A DNA stretch of 64,000 nt, from assembly GCA_900170005.1 (NCBI GenBank), contig LT827128.1, positions 248,001 through 312,000 on the forward strand, given 5' to 3'. Positions within the stretch are counted from its first letter, which is position 1, and each line of letters starts with the position of its first letter. Made by a program: the position numbers and the translations under genes. The notes beneath the pieces were generated by a model. The model searched no databases and was not told the origin of the DNA. It saw nothing but the letters and a program-made list of their open reading frames with translations. This DNA is from Gordonibacter massiliensis (ex Traore et al. 2017) (GTDB lineage: Bacteria; Actinomycetota; Coriobacteriia; Coriobacteriales; Eggerthellaceae). This document shows, in pieces, positions 47,106 through 55,135 of the stretch.

Positions 47106-49421
47106 TCACCGTTGGTTGGTTGCAAACTCGAGATAGTTGTTCGACTTGGGCCAGGCCGCATCGAAGTCAGGACCGCCCTCGGCCTTCTCAACGTTGCAGA
47201 TCATGCACTTGAAAGGCGTGCCGAACCCGAGCTTGCCATAGCAATTGTGAGGAACCAGCTGGTTGATGTTGGCATCCCAGACACCGAACGGGCCTGCGCC
47301 GCCGTCGTCGGGACCCTTCTCGGGGTACCACCAGCCATGCTTCGCCATGACAACGCCGGGCTTGACGATAGGCGTAACCTTCAGCATCTGACGGCACTTG
47401 CCGAACATGTTGGTCAGGTACACCCAGTCGCCGTCCTTCAGGCCGAGGCGCTTGGCGTCTGCCGGGTTCATCTCGGTGGTCGGCCAGGGATCGAGATCGC
47501 GAAGCCGCTCGATATGACGCTGCTCGGAGTGGAAGTACGACCACGAGCGTGCGCCGGTCGTGAGCACGAAGGGGTACTTCTCGGCGAGGTCCGGGGTGCT
47601 GACCGGGCTGTAAGGCGGCTCCTCGTAATACGGAAGCGGATCGTCTCCCCACTCGGCAAAGCGCTGGCAGTAAGCCTCGACCTGTCCGGACGGCGTGCCG
47701 AAACCGGGCTCGCCGTTCCAGGTCTGCAGGCCGTAGGCGTACTTCTCGTACTCGTACGGAGGCGTGACGAAGCCGGTCTCGGAATTGACCAGATCGTCGA
47801 AGGTACCCTCGATGCCGTAGCCGTTGAGCTCCCACGTGAGGAACTCGTGCAGATCCTTCCACGGGAACTTGGAGGGATTGAGGCGCCAACCGAGATCGAG
47901 CATGATCTCGTCGTCGGACTTGCACTCGCCCGTCTGAACGCCCTTGACGCAAGCTGCGACGAACAAGGTCAGAGCGCCGTAATGCGTTCCGACGAGGCCG
48001 TCCTTCTCGCCCGAGGAAGCAACGGGCAGGAACAGGTCGCCGTATGCAGCCGCGGAAGGCGTCATGACAAGATCGGCGAAGACGTTGAAGTCGGGGCGGA
48101 GCATCGCCTTGGACACCATCTGGGGATCCGCAACCGGGCAGGCGATCGGGTTCGAGGACATGGTGAAGGTCATCTTGATCGGGTAGGGCTTGTCGGTCAT
48201 GATGGCGTCCATTGCCATGTCGGGCTGCGTCGTCGAGCAGGCCGTCGAGACGGCGGGGTACTCGGCAGCGCCGATGCGCTTCGCCTGGATCTCCGGATCG
48301 AGCTCGTCCCAGCCCCACCAAGAAGTCGGAGCCTCACGGTCGGAAGCGCCGAGCAGCACGCCGCCGGGCACATCGAGATTGCCGGTGATGGCGCAGAGAA
48401 GAAGGACGAGGGTAGCGGTCTGGATGCCGTTGCACTTTTGGTCGATTGCAAGGCCCCACGTCATCGAACCGGGCTTGTTGGTGGCCCAGTAGCGAGCGGC
48501 CTCGCGGATAAGATCGGCGTTCACGCCGGTGATGGCGGCGGCCACGTCGGGCTTGTACTCGCGGCAGCGATCCGCGAACTCGTTGAATCCGTAGATCCAG
48601 TTGTCGCAGAATTCGTGGTCGTAGAGGTCCTCGTCGATGATGACGTTGCACATGGAGAGGTACAGCGCGGCGTCGGTTCCGGGGCGAAGCTGCAGGAAGT
48701 ACTTCGCGCGGGAGGCGAGCCAGGTCGCGCGAGGATCGACTATGATGAGCTCGGTTCCGCGCTTCATCATGTCAACGAGCGCGTGGCCGAACAACCCGTC
48801 GGGGTTGGAAACGAGAGGGTTCTTGCCGACGACGAGAGCGACCTTCGAAAGCGTGTAGTCGGGATCCTCGTAGCGCTTCTCGGGGAAAGCCGTCGCATAG
48901 TCGAGCTCGGGGTAGCCCGCGCCCAGCACGTACACGCAGATGGAGGAACGAGGACCGTAGCACGACCAACCATTGTGCGGGTAATTGAAGTTGGGCGACT
49001 CGAACGCGGAGAACGTGATCTTGGGAACCGTGTGCCAAAGGTCGCGGCCGGTGCCAATGAAGGTCATGATGGACTCGGGGCCGTATTCCTTCTGGACGCG
49101 ACGAGTCTCTTTTTCGATCATGTCATAAGCTTCGTCCCACGTGATGCGCTCCCACTTGGAGTTGTCGCCACGGTACTGGGGATCGCGCTTCATCGGGTAG
49201 ATGATGCGCTCGGGGCTGTTGTTGTAGGCCGGGAGTTCAAGAAACTTAATCGAAACGCGCCCCTGGGTGAGGGGATTCTTGCGGTCGCCTTCGACATGAT
49301 GAAGCTTCCCGTCTTTAATGTAGAGCAGCACGCTCCATCCAACGGGATGCTCGCCCGGCGGCGACCATGTGCAAGTACGGACAACTTCGTACTCACCTTC
49401 CTGCCATTTCCAATTACTCAT
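47106..49421 (-). CDS. Module E molybdopterin oxidoreductase lacking the N-terminal Fe-S cysteines
   Basis: 771 residues from the ATG at 49421 after GGAGAG. The fold and motifs match the other modules (FIGTGRDLWH, SNPDGLFGH, TTGARSW, HGWWYPEKG), and Cys154 in NGWSC is the likely Mo ligand. However, the four cluster cysteines are replaced: PGEHPVGW has Glu24 and Trp29, and GRVSIKF has Ser57 and Phe60, where others have PGCHxxGC and GRLCxRC. The enzyme therefore probably has no FS0 cluster, like the transhydroxylase large subunit. Electrons would have to jump from the ferredoxin subunit, or the reaction may be redox-neutral. No Tat signal. Third-position GC is lower than in module D. Confidence 0.88.
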   Translation of the reverse strand: MSNWKWQEGEYEVVRTCTWSPPGEHPVGWSVLLYIKDGKLHHVEGDRKNPLTQGRVSIKFLELPAYNNSPERIIYPMKRDPQYRGDNSKWERITWDEAYDMIEKETRRVQKEYGPESIMTFIGTGRDLWHTVPKITFSAFESPNFNYPHNGWSCYGPRSSICVYVLGAGYPELDYATAFPEKRYEDPDYTLSKVALVVGKNPLVSNPDGLFGHALVDMMKRGTELIIVDPRATWLASRAKYFLQLRPGTDAALYLSMCNVIIDEDLYDHEFCDNWIYGFNEFADRCREYKPDVAAAITGVNADLIREAARYWATNKPGSMTWGLAIDQKCNGIQTATLVLLLCAITGNLDVPGGVLLGASDREAPTSWWGWDELDPEIQAKRIGAAEYPAVSTACSTTQPDMAMDAIMTDKPYPIKMTFTMSSNPIACPVADPQMVSKAMLRPDFNVFADLVMTPSAAAYGDLFLPVASSGEKDGLVGTHYGALTLFVAACVKGVQTGECKSDDEIMLDLGWRLNPSKFPWKDLHEFLTWELNGYGIEGTFDDLVNSETGFVTPPYEYEKYAYGLQTWNGEPGFGTPSGQVEAYCQRFAEWGDDPLPYYEEPPYSPVSTPDLAEKYPFVLTTGARSWSYFHSEQRHIERLRDLDPWPTTEMNPADAKRLGLKDGDWVYLTNMFGKCRQMLKVTPIVKPGVVMAKHGWWYPEKGPDDGGAGPFGVWDANINQLVPHNCYGKLGFGTPFKCMICNVEKAEGGPDFDAAWPKSNNYLEFATNQR

Positions 49422-50114
49422 TCTCTCTCCTTTCACGAAGAAATCCTTTCGCAACCCCTCTGATCTCCTTGATCGTTGGCTCCGCGCGTATTAAGCCAAC
49501 CACCCCCTCGAAAGAAGATTGCGATGAGGGGATCGTAGGTGCCAAGCTCAAGCGTAGCTAGAAGCGTTAAGAATGATTTCTTGTTTCATTTTTCCTCAAA
49601 AATGAAGGACAAGACGCATCCTCTAAATCGTATGAACGCGTTGATCTGGGATAACGCCGAGATGCAAGAAAGCATCCTTATCTATTGGAAAACTGCCGGC
49701 ATCGGGAAAGTATCGATTTGGCAATAACGAGCGCCACGAAATTGGTTTCTCCGTTTGCTTGGGCGAGCAAAAGAGTCGGTAAATCGCCAGAACATGCCCC
49801 CATAGCGGTTTTTGATAGGCATATCTCCTGATCAAGGAGCCATCTTGGATCGAAAAGGATGAAAAAACCTTCCGAAATTCGTTCCATTTCATCTGATTCG
49901 GAGGTATTCGGCTCCCTTAACCCTTCCTATTTTTGACTTTACCGGGCAATGCGTTTCGAAGCTGTTACGCGACCAAGGGGCGTATCAGCTCCGACGCGCT
50001 TGAGCGGTAAAGGCGGAGGGCCGAAAAGCAACGATTCGGCTCTAGGGAAAGGGGGATATAAGCACGAGGGCTTCAACGGGTTAGGCGGTTCATAAAAACA
50101 GGGAGGTTTACTTC
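49422..50114. other. Gene-poor, lower-GC intergenic region
   Basis: About 690 bp between divergent module E and the MFS gene. GC is visibly lower than elsewhere, especially 49560-49930. Short open frames exist on both strands (49539-49727 plus, 49623-49892 minus), but they have no ribosome site or codon bias that I would trust. It probably holds both promoters (TATAAG at 50057 is a possible -10 for the MFS) and perhaps the remains of a decayed gene. Confidence 0.5.
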
Positions 50115-51410
50115 ATGAACGAACTAGCAAAAAGCAAGGGGAGCGGATACGGATGGGTGATACTCATCGTCGCGCTGTTGGCTGGTATTACCGCTCCCGC
50201 CAACATGGGAAAGGTGACTGCGCTCGGTCCTGTAGTCATGTCTCAGTTCGGATTCAACGAAGCTGAGCTTGGCTTGGTTATCGCCTTGTTCTACGTCATG
50301 GGATTCGTCATGGCATTTCCCACGACGGGATTGATCAATAAAGTGGGATTCAAAGGCACGGTGACCATCGCGTGTGTGACCGGGGTGATCGGTTGCATCA
50401 TGGGTGCATTGGCCATTGGAAACGTCCCTCTGTTTCTCATCAGTCGCGTTTTCGAGGGCGTAGGCTTCGGGATCATGGGCGTTTGCGGCAGCTCCTGCAT
50501 CGCCCCGTGGTTCAAACCGGAGAAACGCAGCATTCCCCTCGGATTCTGGGCTTCGTGGGTACCTATCACGATGTGCATATGCCCGGTGCTCTACGGTTGG
50601 ATCGTAGCTGCCGACGGGCTCAACGCCCCGTGGGTCTCCGTGTGGTGGGGCACGATGGTTTACGACATTGTCGCTTGGGCGCTGTTCATGATTTTCTACC
50701 GCAAGCCTCCGAAGGAACTTGCACCTGAGGAAACGGCTGACAAGCCCAAAGTTAGCAAAGCGGTGTTCAAGCGTGCCTACAAAAGCAAGATGCTTTGGGG
50801 CTTGGCCATCATCTTCTTCCTCGACGAGGCAGTCTATATGGCCATCAACGGTTTCTTGACCACGTATCTCGACGTCCAATTGGGAACGGGCCTTATTTTT
50901 GCCACCACCATGGCTTCCATCTTCGGTCTGATCGCGGCGATCGCGCCTCCCATTGGCGGCGCAATCGCCCAGCGGCTCAATTGCCATAGATGGCTTCTGC
51001 TTATCGCGCTCATCTGCGGTGTGATACTGACAGCAACGGTGTTTGTTTTGAAGGATCCGAATCTTTATTACATAGAGGCGATAGTCGCCGGTATCGTCGC
51101 AGGTTGGGTTCCGGGAATGCTCTGGCAGTTCGCTCCGAACTCCGTTGAGAACCCCGACGATGTTCCTGCCGCCAATTCGCTTCTGGCCTTTACCCAGAAC
51201 ATCGGCATGTTTATCGGTGCCGTTTTCATGGGTAGCGCGATCACCGCGTTCGGATGGACCTGGGGACCCTATATCGCTATGCTTCCTTTCTATATCGTGG
51301 CCTTGATCATCTTCTTCGCGTTCGGCTTGCACAAGACCATGAAACTGGAATCGCGCGCTCGCGCTCCTCAGCCAGTTGATCTGGACGAAGGGGCCGTATC
51401 GCGCCTGTGA
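50115..51410 (+). CDS. MFS transporter
   Basis: 431 residues, ATG after GGGAGG. Twelve hydrophobic helices with the N-terminal LLAGITAPANMGKVTALGPV segment, very similar to the corresponding part of the MFS protein at 61792 (LAGFCMPANMGKTMWLAPLV), so the two are paralogues. The central loop (PPKELAPEETADKPK) separates the halves. It is divergent from module E and could carry its substrate, or serve the flavoprotein that follows 227 bp downstream after a terminator. Substrate unknown. Confidence 0.88.
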   Translation: MNELAKSKGSGYGWVILIVALLAGITAPANMGKVTALGPVVMSQFGFNEAELGLVIALFYVMGFVMAFPTTGLINKVGFKGTVTIACVTGVIGCIMGALAIGNVPLFLISRVFEGVGFGIMGVCGSSCIAPWFKPEKRSIPLGFWASWVPITMCICPVLYGWIVAADGLNAPWVSVWWGTMVYDIVAWALFMIFYRKPPKELAPEETADKPKVSKAVFKRAYKSKMLWGLAIIFFLDEAVYMAINGFLTTYLDVQLGTGLIFATTMASIFGLIAAIAPPIGGAIAQRLNCHRWLLLIALICGVILTATVFVLKDPNLYYIEAIVAGIVAGWVPGMLWQFAPNSVENPDDVPAANSLLAFTQNIGMFIGAVFMGSAITAFGWTWGPYIAMLPFYIVALIIFFAFGLHKTMKLESRARAPQPVDLDEGAVSRL

Positions 51411-51533
51411 GCTAGATTCCGAAACTTGGACGGACGAACATAAAATCCAAGCAATGTAAGAAGCGATTGGAATCGAAGTAAGCGAAGAAAAGAGTACGCG
51501 CTCGTGCTCTTCAGGTCGGTGGATTGACGAGAG

Positions 51534-51572
51534 CGGGCCGGAATCCACAACGGATTCCGGCCCGTTTGATTT
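51534..51572 (+). terminator. Rho-independent terminator after the MFS gene
   Basis: A perfect 13-bp stem, CGGGCCGGAATCC / GGATTCCGGCCCG, with a 5-nt loop followed by TTTGATTTT. Confidence 0.85.
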
Positions 51573-51636
51573 TGTCGGCGAGAAGGCGGGGAGCCCCTAC
51601 ACCGAAAGGGTGCCTGGCAGAGGGAAAAGGATACGC

Positions 51637-53247
51637 ATGAGTAACGAGAAACTAAGCAAGGACAACATAGGAGGAGCCGGCAGCTCCTCATTCGAGACCG
51701 CGCCCGACCCCATCGCCGAGGGCGACATCAGGGAAACGGTGGACGCCGACGTGGTCGTCATCGGCGCGGGCTTCTCGGGCCTGTGCTGCGCGCTCGCGGC
51801 GGCGGAGGAGGGCGCGAAGGTCGTCATGCTGGAGCGCATGGACCACGTGGTGGGGCGTGGCGGGTCCATCTACGCCATGAACTCGAAGCTCGCGAAGGAG
51901 AAGGGATACGAGTGCTCGGTAGAAGAAGTGGCGCGGCGCTACAAGCGCATGATGGGCTACCACTCCTACCGCGTGGACGGCCGCAAGTGGATGCTGCACT
52001 TCAACCGCTCCGGAGAGGCCATGGATTGGCTCATCGACCGCATGACCGCGGCCAGTTCCGTGGGCGGTTATGATCTCACACCCGTCTTGGAGCATTGGTA
52101 CGAGGACCCCGAGAACATCAACGGCGAGTTTCCTGGAACGCACGAGTTCCTTGGTGGCCCGAACGGCATGCGCAACGTCGACAATCCGCAGCAGGACGTG
52201 TGCGCGAACATGGCGCTCTACTGCGAGAAGGCCGGCGTCGACGTGCGCTACGAGACCGTCGCGCAAGAGCTCGTGAAAGACGGCGACAAGGTCGTGGGCG
52301 TAGTGGCGAAGGACAAAGACGAGGGCGGCTACGTGCGCTTCAACGGCAAGAACGGCGTGGTTATCGCCACGGGTGACTTCGGACGTGACAAGGAGATGCT
52401 CGAGAAGTACATTCCGTGGGTAGCGCACCGAACCGATTTCGGCGGCATCTGGAAAGGCTCGGGCCACAAGATGGCGTACCGCATCGGTGCAGCCATCGAC
52501 AAGAGCGAGACGCCCGCGCCCTTGATCTTCTGTTTCCAGTGGCGCTCTATCACGTGTCAGGTGCGCGCGTTCCAGGGCCTCATGGTGAACGAGGACGGAC
52601 GACGCTACGACAACGAGGACAACGTCATCTCTCACGGCGGGCTGGCGCTCTTGCACCAAAAGGGGCACCATGCGTTCGCCATTTGGGACGACGATTACGC
52701 CAACGAGCCTCAGTGGCAGAACCGCCGCTACGTGGACGGCCCGAAGGTGTTCGACACGCCCGACGACGTGCGCGCCTACTGGCAGACGGTCGTCGACGGC
52801 CCCGGCACCATCAACATGAACGGCTCGGGCAAAATGCCCGTGAAGATGATCAAGGCCGACACGGTGGAAGAACTGGTGGAGAAGCTGGGGCTGCCCAAGG
52901 GGCAAACACTTAAGACCATCAAAACGTACAACGGCTACTGCGAGACGGGCGTGGACGAGGAGTTCGGCAAGCGGAAAGGCCTGCTGTTTCCCATCAAGAA
53001 GGGCCCCTTCTACGGCATCGAGTGCACGCCCTGGTTCCTCTGCACCACCGGCGGCATCCGCTGCAACGAGGATATGCAGGTCATGAACGCCGATGACGAG
53101 GTCATCGAGGGCCTGTACTGCCTGGGCTCCACGGTGGGCGACATGTACAACAACTGCTACTCCACGCACTTCCCCGGCCACAACCTGGGTGCCACCTGTC
53201 TGACGTTCGGCTATGTGACCGGCCGCAAGTTGGCCGGTGCCGAGTAA
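51637..53247 (+). CDS. FAD-dependent fumarate-reductase-like oxidoreductase (cytoplasmic)
   Basis: 536 residues from the ATG at 51637 after GGGAAAAGG. The FAD-binding motif VVIGAGFSGLCCALAAAEEG is near residues 40-59. The family C-terminus is present (TTGGIRCNED, FPGHNLGATCLTFGYVTGR), as in FAD_binding_2 flavoproteins such as fumarate, urocanate and methacrylate reductases. No Tat or Sec signal and no haem or FMN domain are seen, so it should act in the cytoplasm with a separate electron donor. Many Eggerthellaceae homologues are exported, so this is a different subset. It lies between two MFS carriers; its substrate is probably an enoate or related alkene. Confidence 0.87.
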   Translation: MSNEKLSKDNIGGAGSSSFETAPDPIAEGDIRETVDADVVVIGAGFSGLCCALAAAEEGAKVVMLERMDHVVGRGGSIYAMNSKLAKEKGYECSVEEVARRYKRMMGYHSYRVDGRKWMLHFNRSGEAMDWLIDRMTAASSVGGYDLTPVLEHWYEDPENINGEFPGTHEFLGGPNGMRNVDNPQQDVCANMALYCEKAGVDVRYETVAQELVKDGDKVVGVVAKDKDEGGYVRFNGKNGVVIATGDFGRDKEMLEKYIPWVAHRTDFGGIWKGSGHKMAYRIGAAIDKSETPAPLIFCFQWRSITCQVRAFQGLMVNEDGRRYDNEDNVISHGGLALLHQKGHHAFAIWDDDYANEPQWQNRRYVDGPKVFDTPDDVRAYWQTVVDGPGTINMNGSGKMPVKMIKADTVEELVEKLGLPKGQTLKTIKTYNGYCETGVDEEFGKRKGLLFPIKKGPFYGIECTPWFLCTTGGIRCNEDMQVMNADDEVIEGLYCLGSTVGDMYNNCYSTHFPGHNLGATCLTFGYVTGRKLAGAE

Positions 53248-53307
53248 GGCGGCGACGCTGTGCGGTCCCCTTTCGAACGATCTTCAGAACCGAGCAGGAA
53301 GCGAAAG

Positions 53308-54606
53308 ATGATCAAAAGTATGCAGCTCGGGCTCGTCAGCCCGCAGAGTAAGCTTGGGCCTGCGGGACTCATCGTCCTGCTTGTTATCACAGGATTGATC
53401 ACGCCCCTTTCGCTCGATATGTACACGCCCGCCGTGCCCCATATGACCGAGTACTTCGACACCACGGCTAGCGTTGTGAATTTCACGCTCGTGGGCTACT
53501 TCTTGTTCTTCGCCGTGGGGCTGCTCCTGTTCGGTCCGTTGAGCGATCGCTACGGCCGAAGGCCGGTGCTGCTGGCGGGCGTGGCGGGCTATACTGCAGC
53601 GAGCGGGCTCTGCGCCCTTGCACCCACGATTGAGCTGCTCATCGCCTTCCGCGTTCTTCAGGCACTCGGTGCCGGGGCGATGAGCGCCGTGTCTACGGCC
53701 GTGGTGAAAGATGCCTTCAAAGCGGAAAAGCGCGAGGCCGTCCTTTCCGTCATACAGGTTATGTTCGTAGTGGGTCCTGTGCTTGCGCCCGTTCTGGGTG
53801 CTCTTATCTTGCAGGTAGCCGACTGGCGCGTGACGTTTTGGGCCTTGGCTGTGGTGGGCGCGCTCTGCATCGTGCTCGCCGTGCTGTTCGAAGAGACGCT
53901 TCCGCAACGGGAGCGCTACTGCGGCACGGTGCTCGGTAGCATCGGAAAGCTGGGAACCGTGGCCAAGAACAAGGGGTTTTCCGTATTTCTCGTTATTGTG
54001 GGTCTGTGCAATTTGCCGTATATGGCTTATATCGCTGTTGGCTCCTACGTGTACATCTCGTTTTTCGGTCTGAACGAGTTGGGGTACAGCGTGTATTTTG
54101 CCGTGGCAGCGCTGCTGACCGCTGGCGGCCCGTTCATCTGGCTCTGGGCATCCAAGTATACGAGTGCTCGCCGCTTTACCAGCATCCTGCTGATTGTGGC
54201 CGTGCTTGCGGGGGTGGTCATGCTGCTGATAGGCGAGCTGTCTCCTGTGCTATTTTGCATTACGTTCCTCGTGTTCGCCCTCACGGAGTCCTGCATTCGC
54301 CCCTATAGCACGAATATCTTGCTGTCGCAGCAGGAGGGCGACACGGGAGCGGCTTCCTCGCTTATCAACTTCACCCACACTGCCATCGGGAGCGTGGGTA
54401 TGCTGATGGCGGTGTTGCCGTGGCCAAGCTATGTGTTCGGTATTGGCACGCTCATTACGGGAGTCATGTTTCTAGCGGTCATCGGTTGGGCGGTCTTGCT
54501 GAAGTCCCGCATTCCGCTTGTTGGCATCAAAGCCGCCGCTCTATCTGAGCAAGCTCTAGCGCCCGTCCCGGAAGAAGCGGCGTTTTCGGAGTCGGAGCGC
54601 ATTTGA
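53308..54606 (+). CDS. Bcr/CflA-type MFS transporter
   Basis: 432 residues from the ATG at 53308 after AGGAAGCG. The signature LSLDMYTPAVPHM in helix 1 and GPLSDRYGRRPVLLAG after helix 2 are typical of the Bcr/CflA drug-export group with 12 helices. It follows the flavoprotein by 60 bp and is probably co-transcribed. Exporting a product or a toxic aromatic is plausible. The C-terminus is a polar tail with no motif. Confidence 0.88.
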   Translation: MIKSMQLGLVSPQSKLGPAGLIVLLVITGLITPLSLDMYTPAVPHMTEYFDTTASVVNFTLVGYFLFFAVGLLLFGPLSDRYGRRPVLLAGVAGYTAASGLCALAPTIELLIAFRVLQALGAGAMSAVSTAVVKDAFKAEKREAVLSVIQVMFVVGPVLAPVLGALILQVADWRVTFWALAVVGALCIVLAVLFEETLPQRERYCGTVLGSIGKLGTVAKNKGFSVFLVIVGLCNLPYMAYIAVGSYVYISFFGLNELGYSVYFAVAALLTAGGPFIWLWASKYTSARRFTSILLIVAVLAGVVMLLIGELSPVLFCITFLVFALTESCIRPYSTNILLSQQEGDTGAASSLINFTHTAIGSVGMLMAVLPWPSYVFGIGTLITGVMFLAVIGWAVLLKSRIPLVGIKAAALSEQALAPVPEEAAFSESERI

Positions 54607-55135
54607 CGGTCCGCCCTGCCGGATCGTCGCATCCTCCCCTTCGAACGCCCTGAGCGTTAGGGCGGAGTGGTTGCTGCGTCCTTCTTGCTGATCGCCTGAT
54701 ACGGCTCACCTCTGTTAAGCAATGCAAGCTGATGCGAGTTCTGCGGCAGGGCCTATCGAGGCAAGGCATGCCGACGAGCGAATTAAAGGAGAATGCGAGC
54801 AGGCTTTTAGTTCCTTGTTGCCGGCCTTGAATAGAGACGAGGAATCGATAGAGGGCTTCGAACTGCTTTTTATTTATATGAAAGTAGACTAAGGCTATCC
54901 GGTGTGGCTACTCCGAAGAGCGGCTCATGACGGAGTTTTGCGCGGCAAACACCTTGCCTCACCCGTTTTTTTTTCGATCTCACCCCATATTCTCACCCCC
55001 ACAACCCCGCCCGAGGGGGCATGACCCGCTCCCGCGCTCTTCTTAGAATCTTCTCCAGAAGCTTGCGGTTCTCGTCGGCTGCGGCTTCCCCACAGACGAG
55101 ATGTTTCGCTGAAACGAGAAGAAAGGTAGGGGTCA
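54607..55135. other. Intergenic region upstream of module F
   Basis: 529 bp without a confident gene. It contains a possible 56-codon ORF (54722-54892), an AT-rich patch near 54865-54890, and a T9 run at 54966-54974 followed by CGATCTCACCCC. The module F promoter should lie in the second half. The AAACTTAC element is not present here. Confidence 0.5.
54722..54892 (+). CDS. Possible small protein (56 aa), low support
   Basis: ATG to TAA, 57 codons. It encodes MQADASSAAGPIEARHADER ... ending LLFIYMKVD. No good ribosome site precedes the ATG and third positions are not GC-biased as in nearby genes, so it may be a remnant of a gene end or chance. The protein has an even spread of charged and hydrophobic residues, suggesting a helical fragment. 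Confidence 0.2.
   Translation: MQADASSAAGPIEARHADERIKGECEQAFSSLLPALNRDEESIEGFELLFIYMKVD

Noticed and set aside
49623-49892. 89-codon minus-strand ORF in the module E upstream region
   Set aside because: No ribosome site that I trust, no family, unbiased third positions; treated as non-coding.
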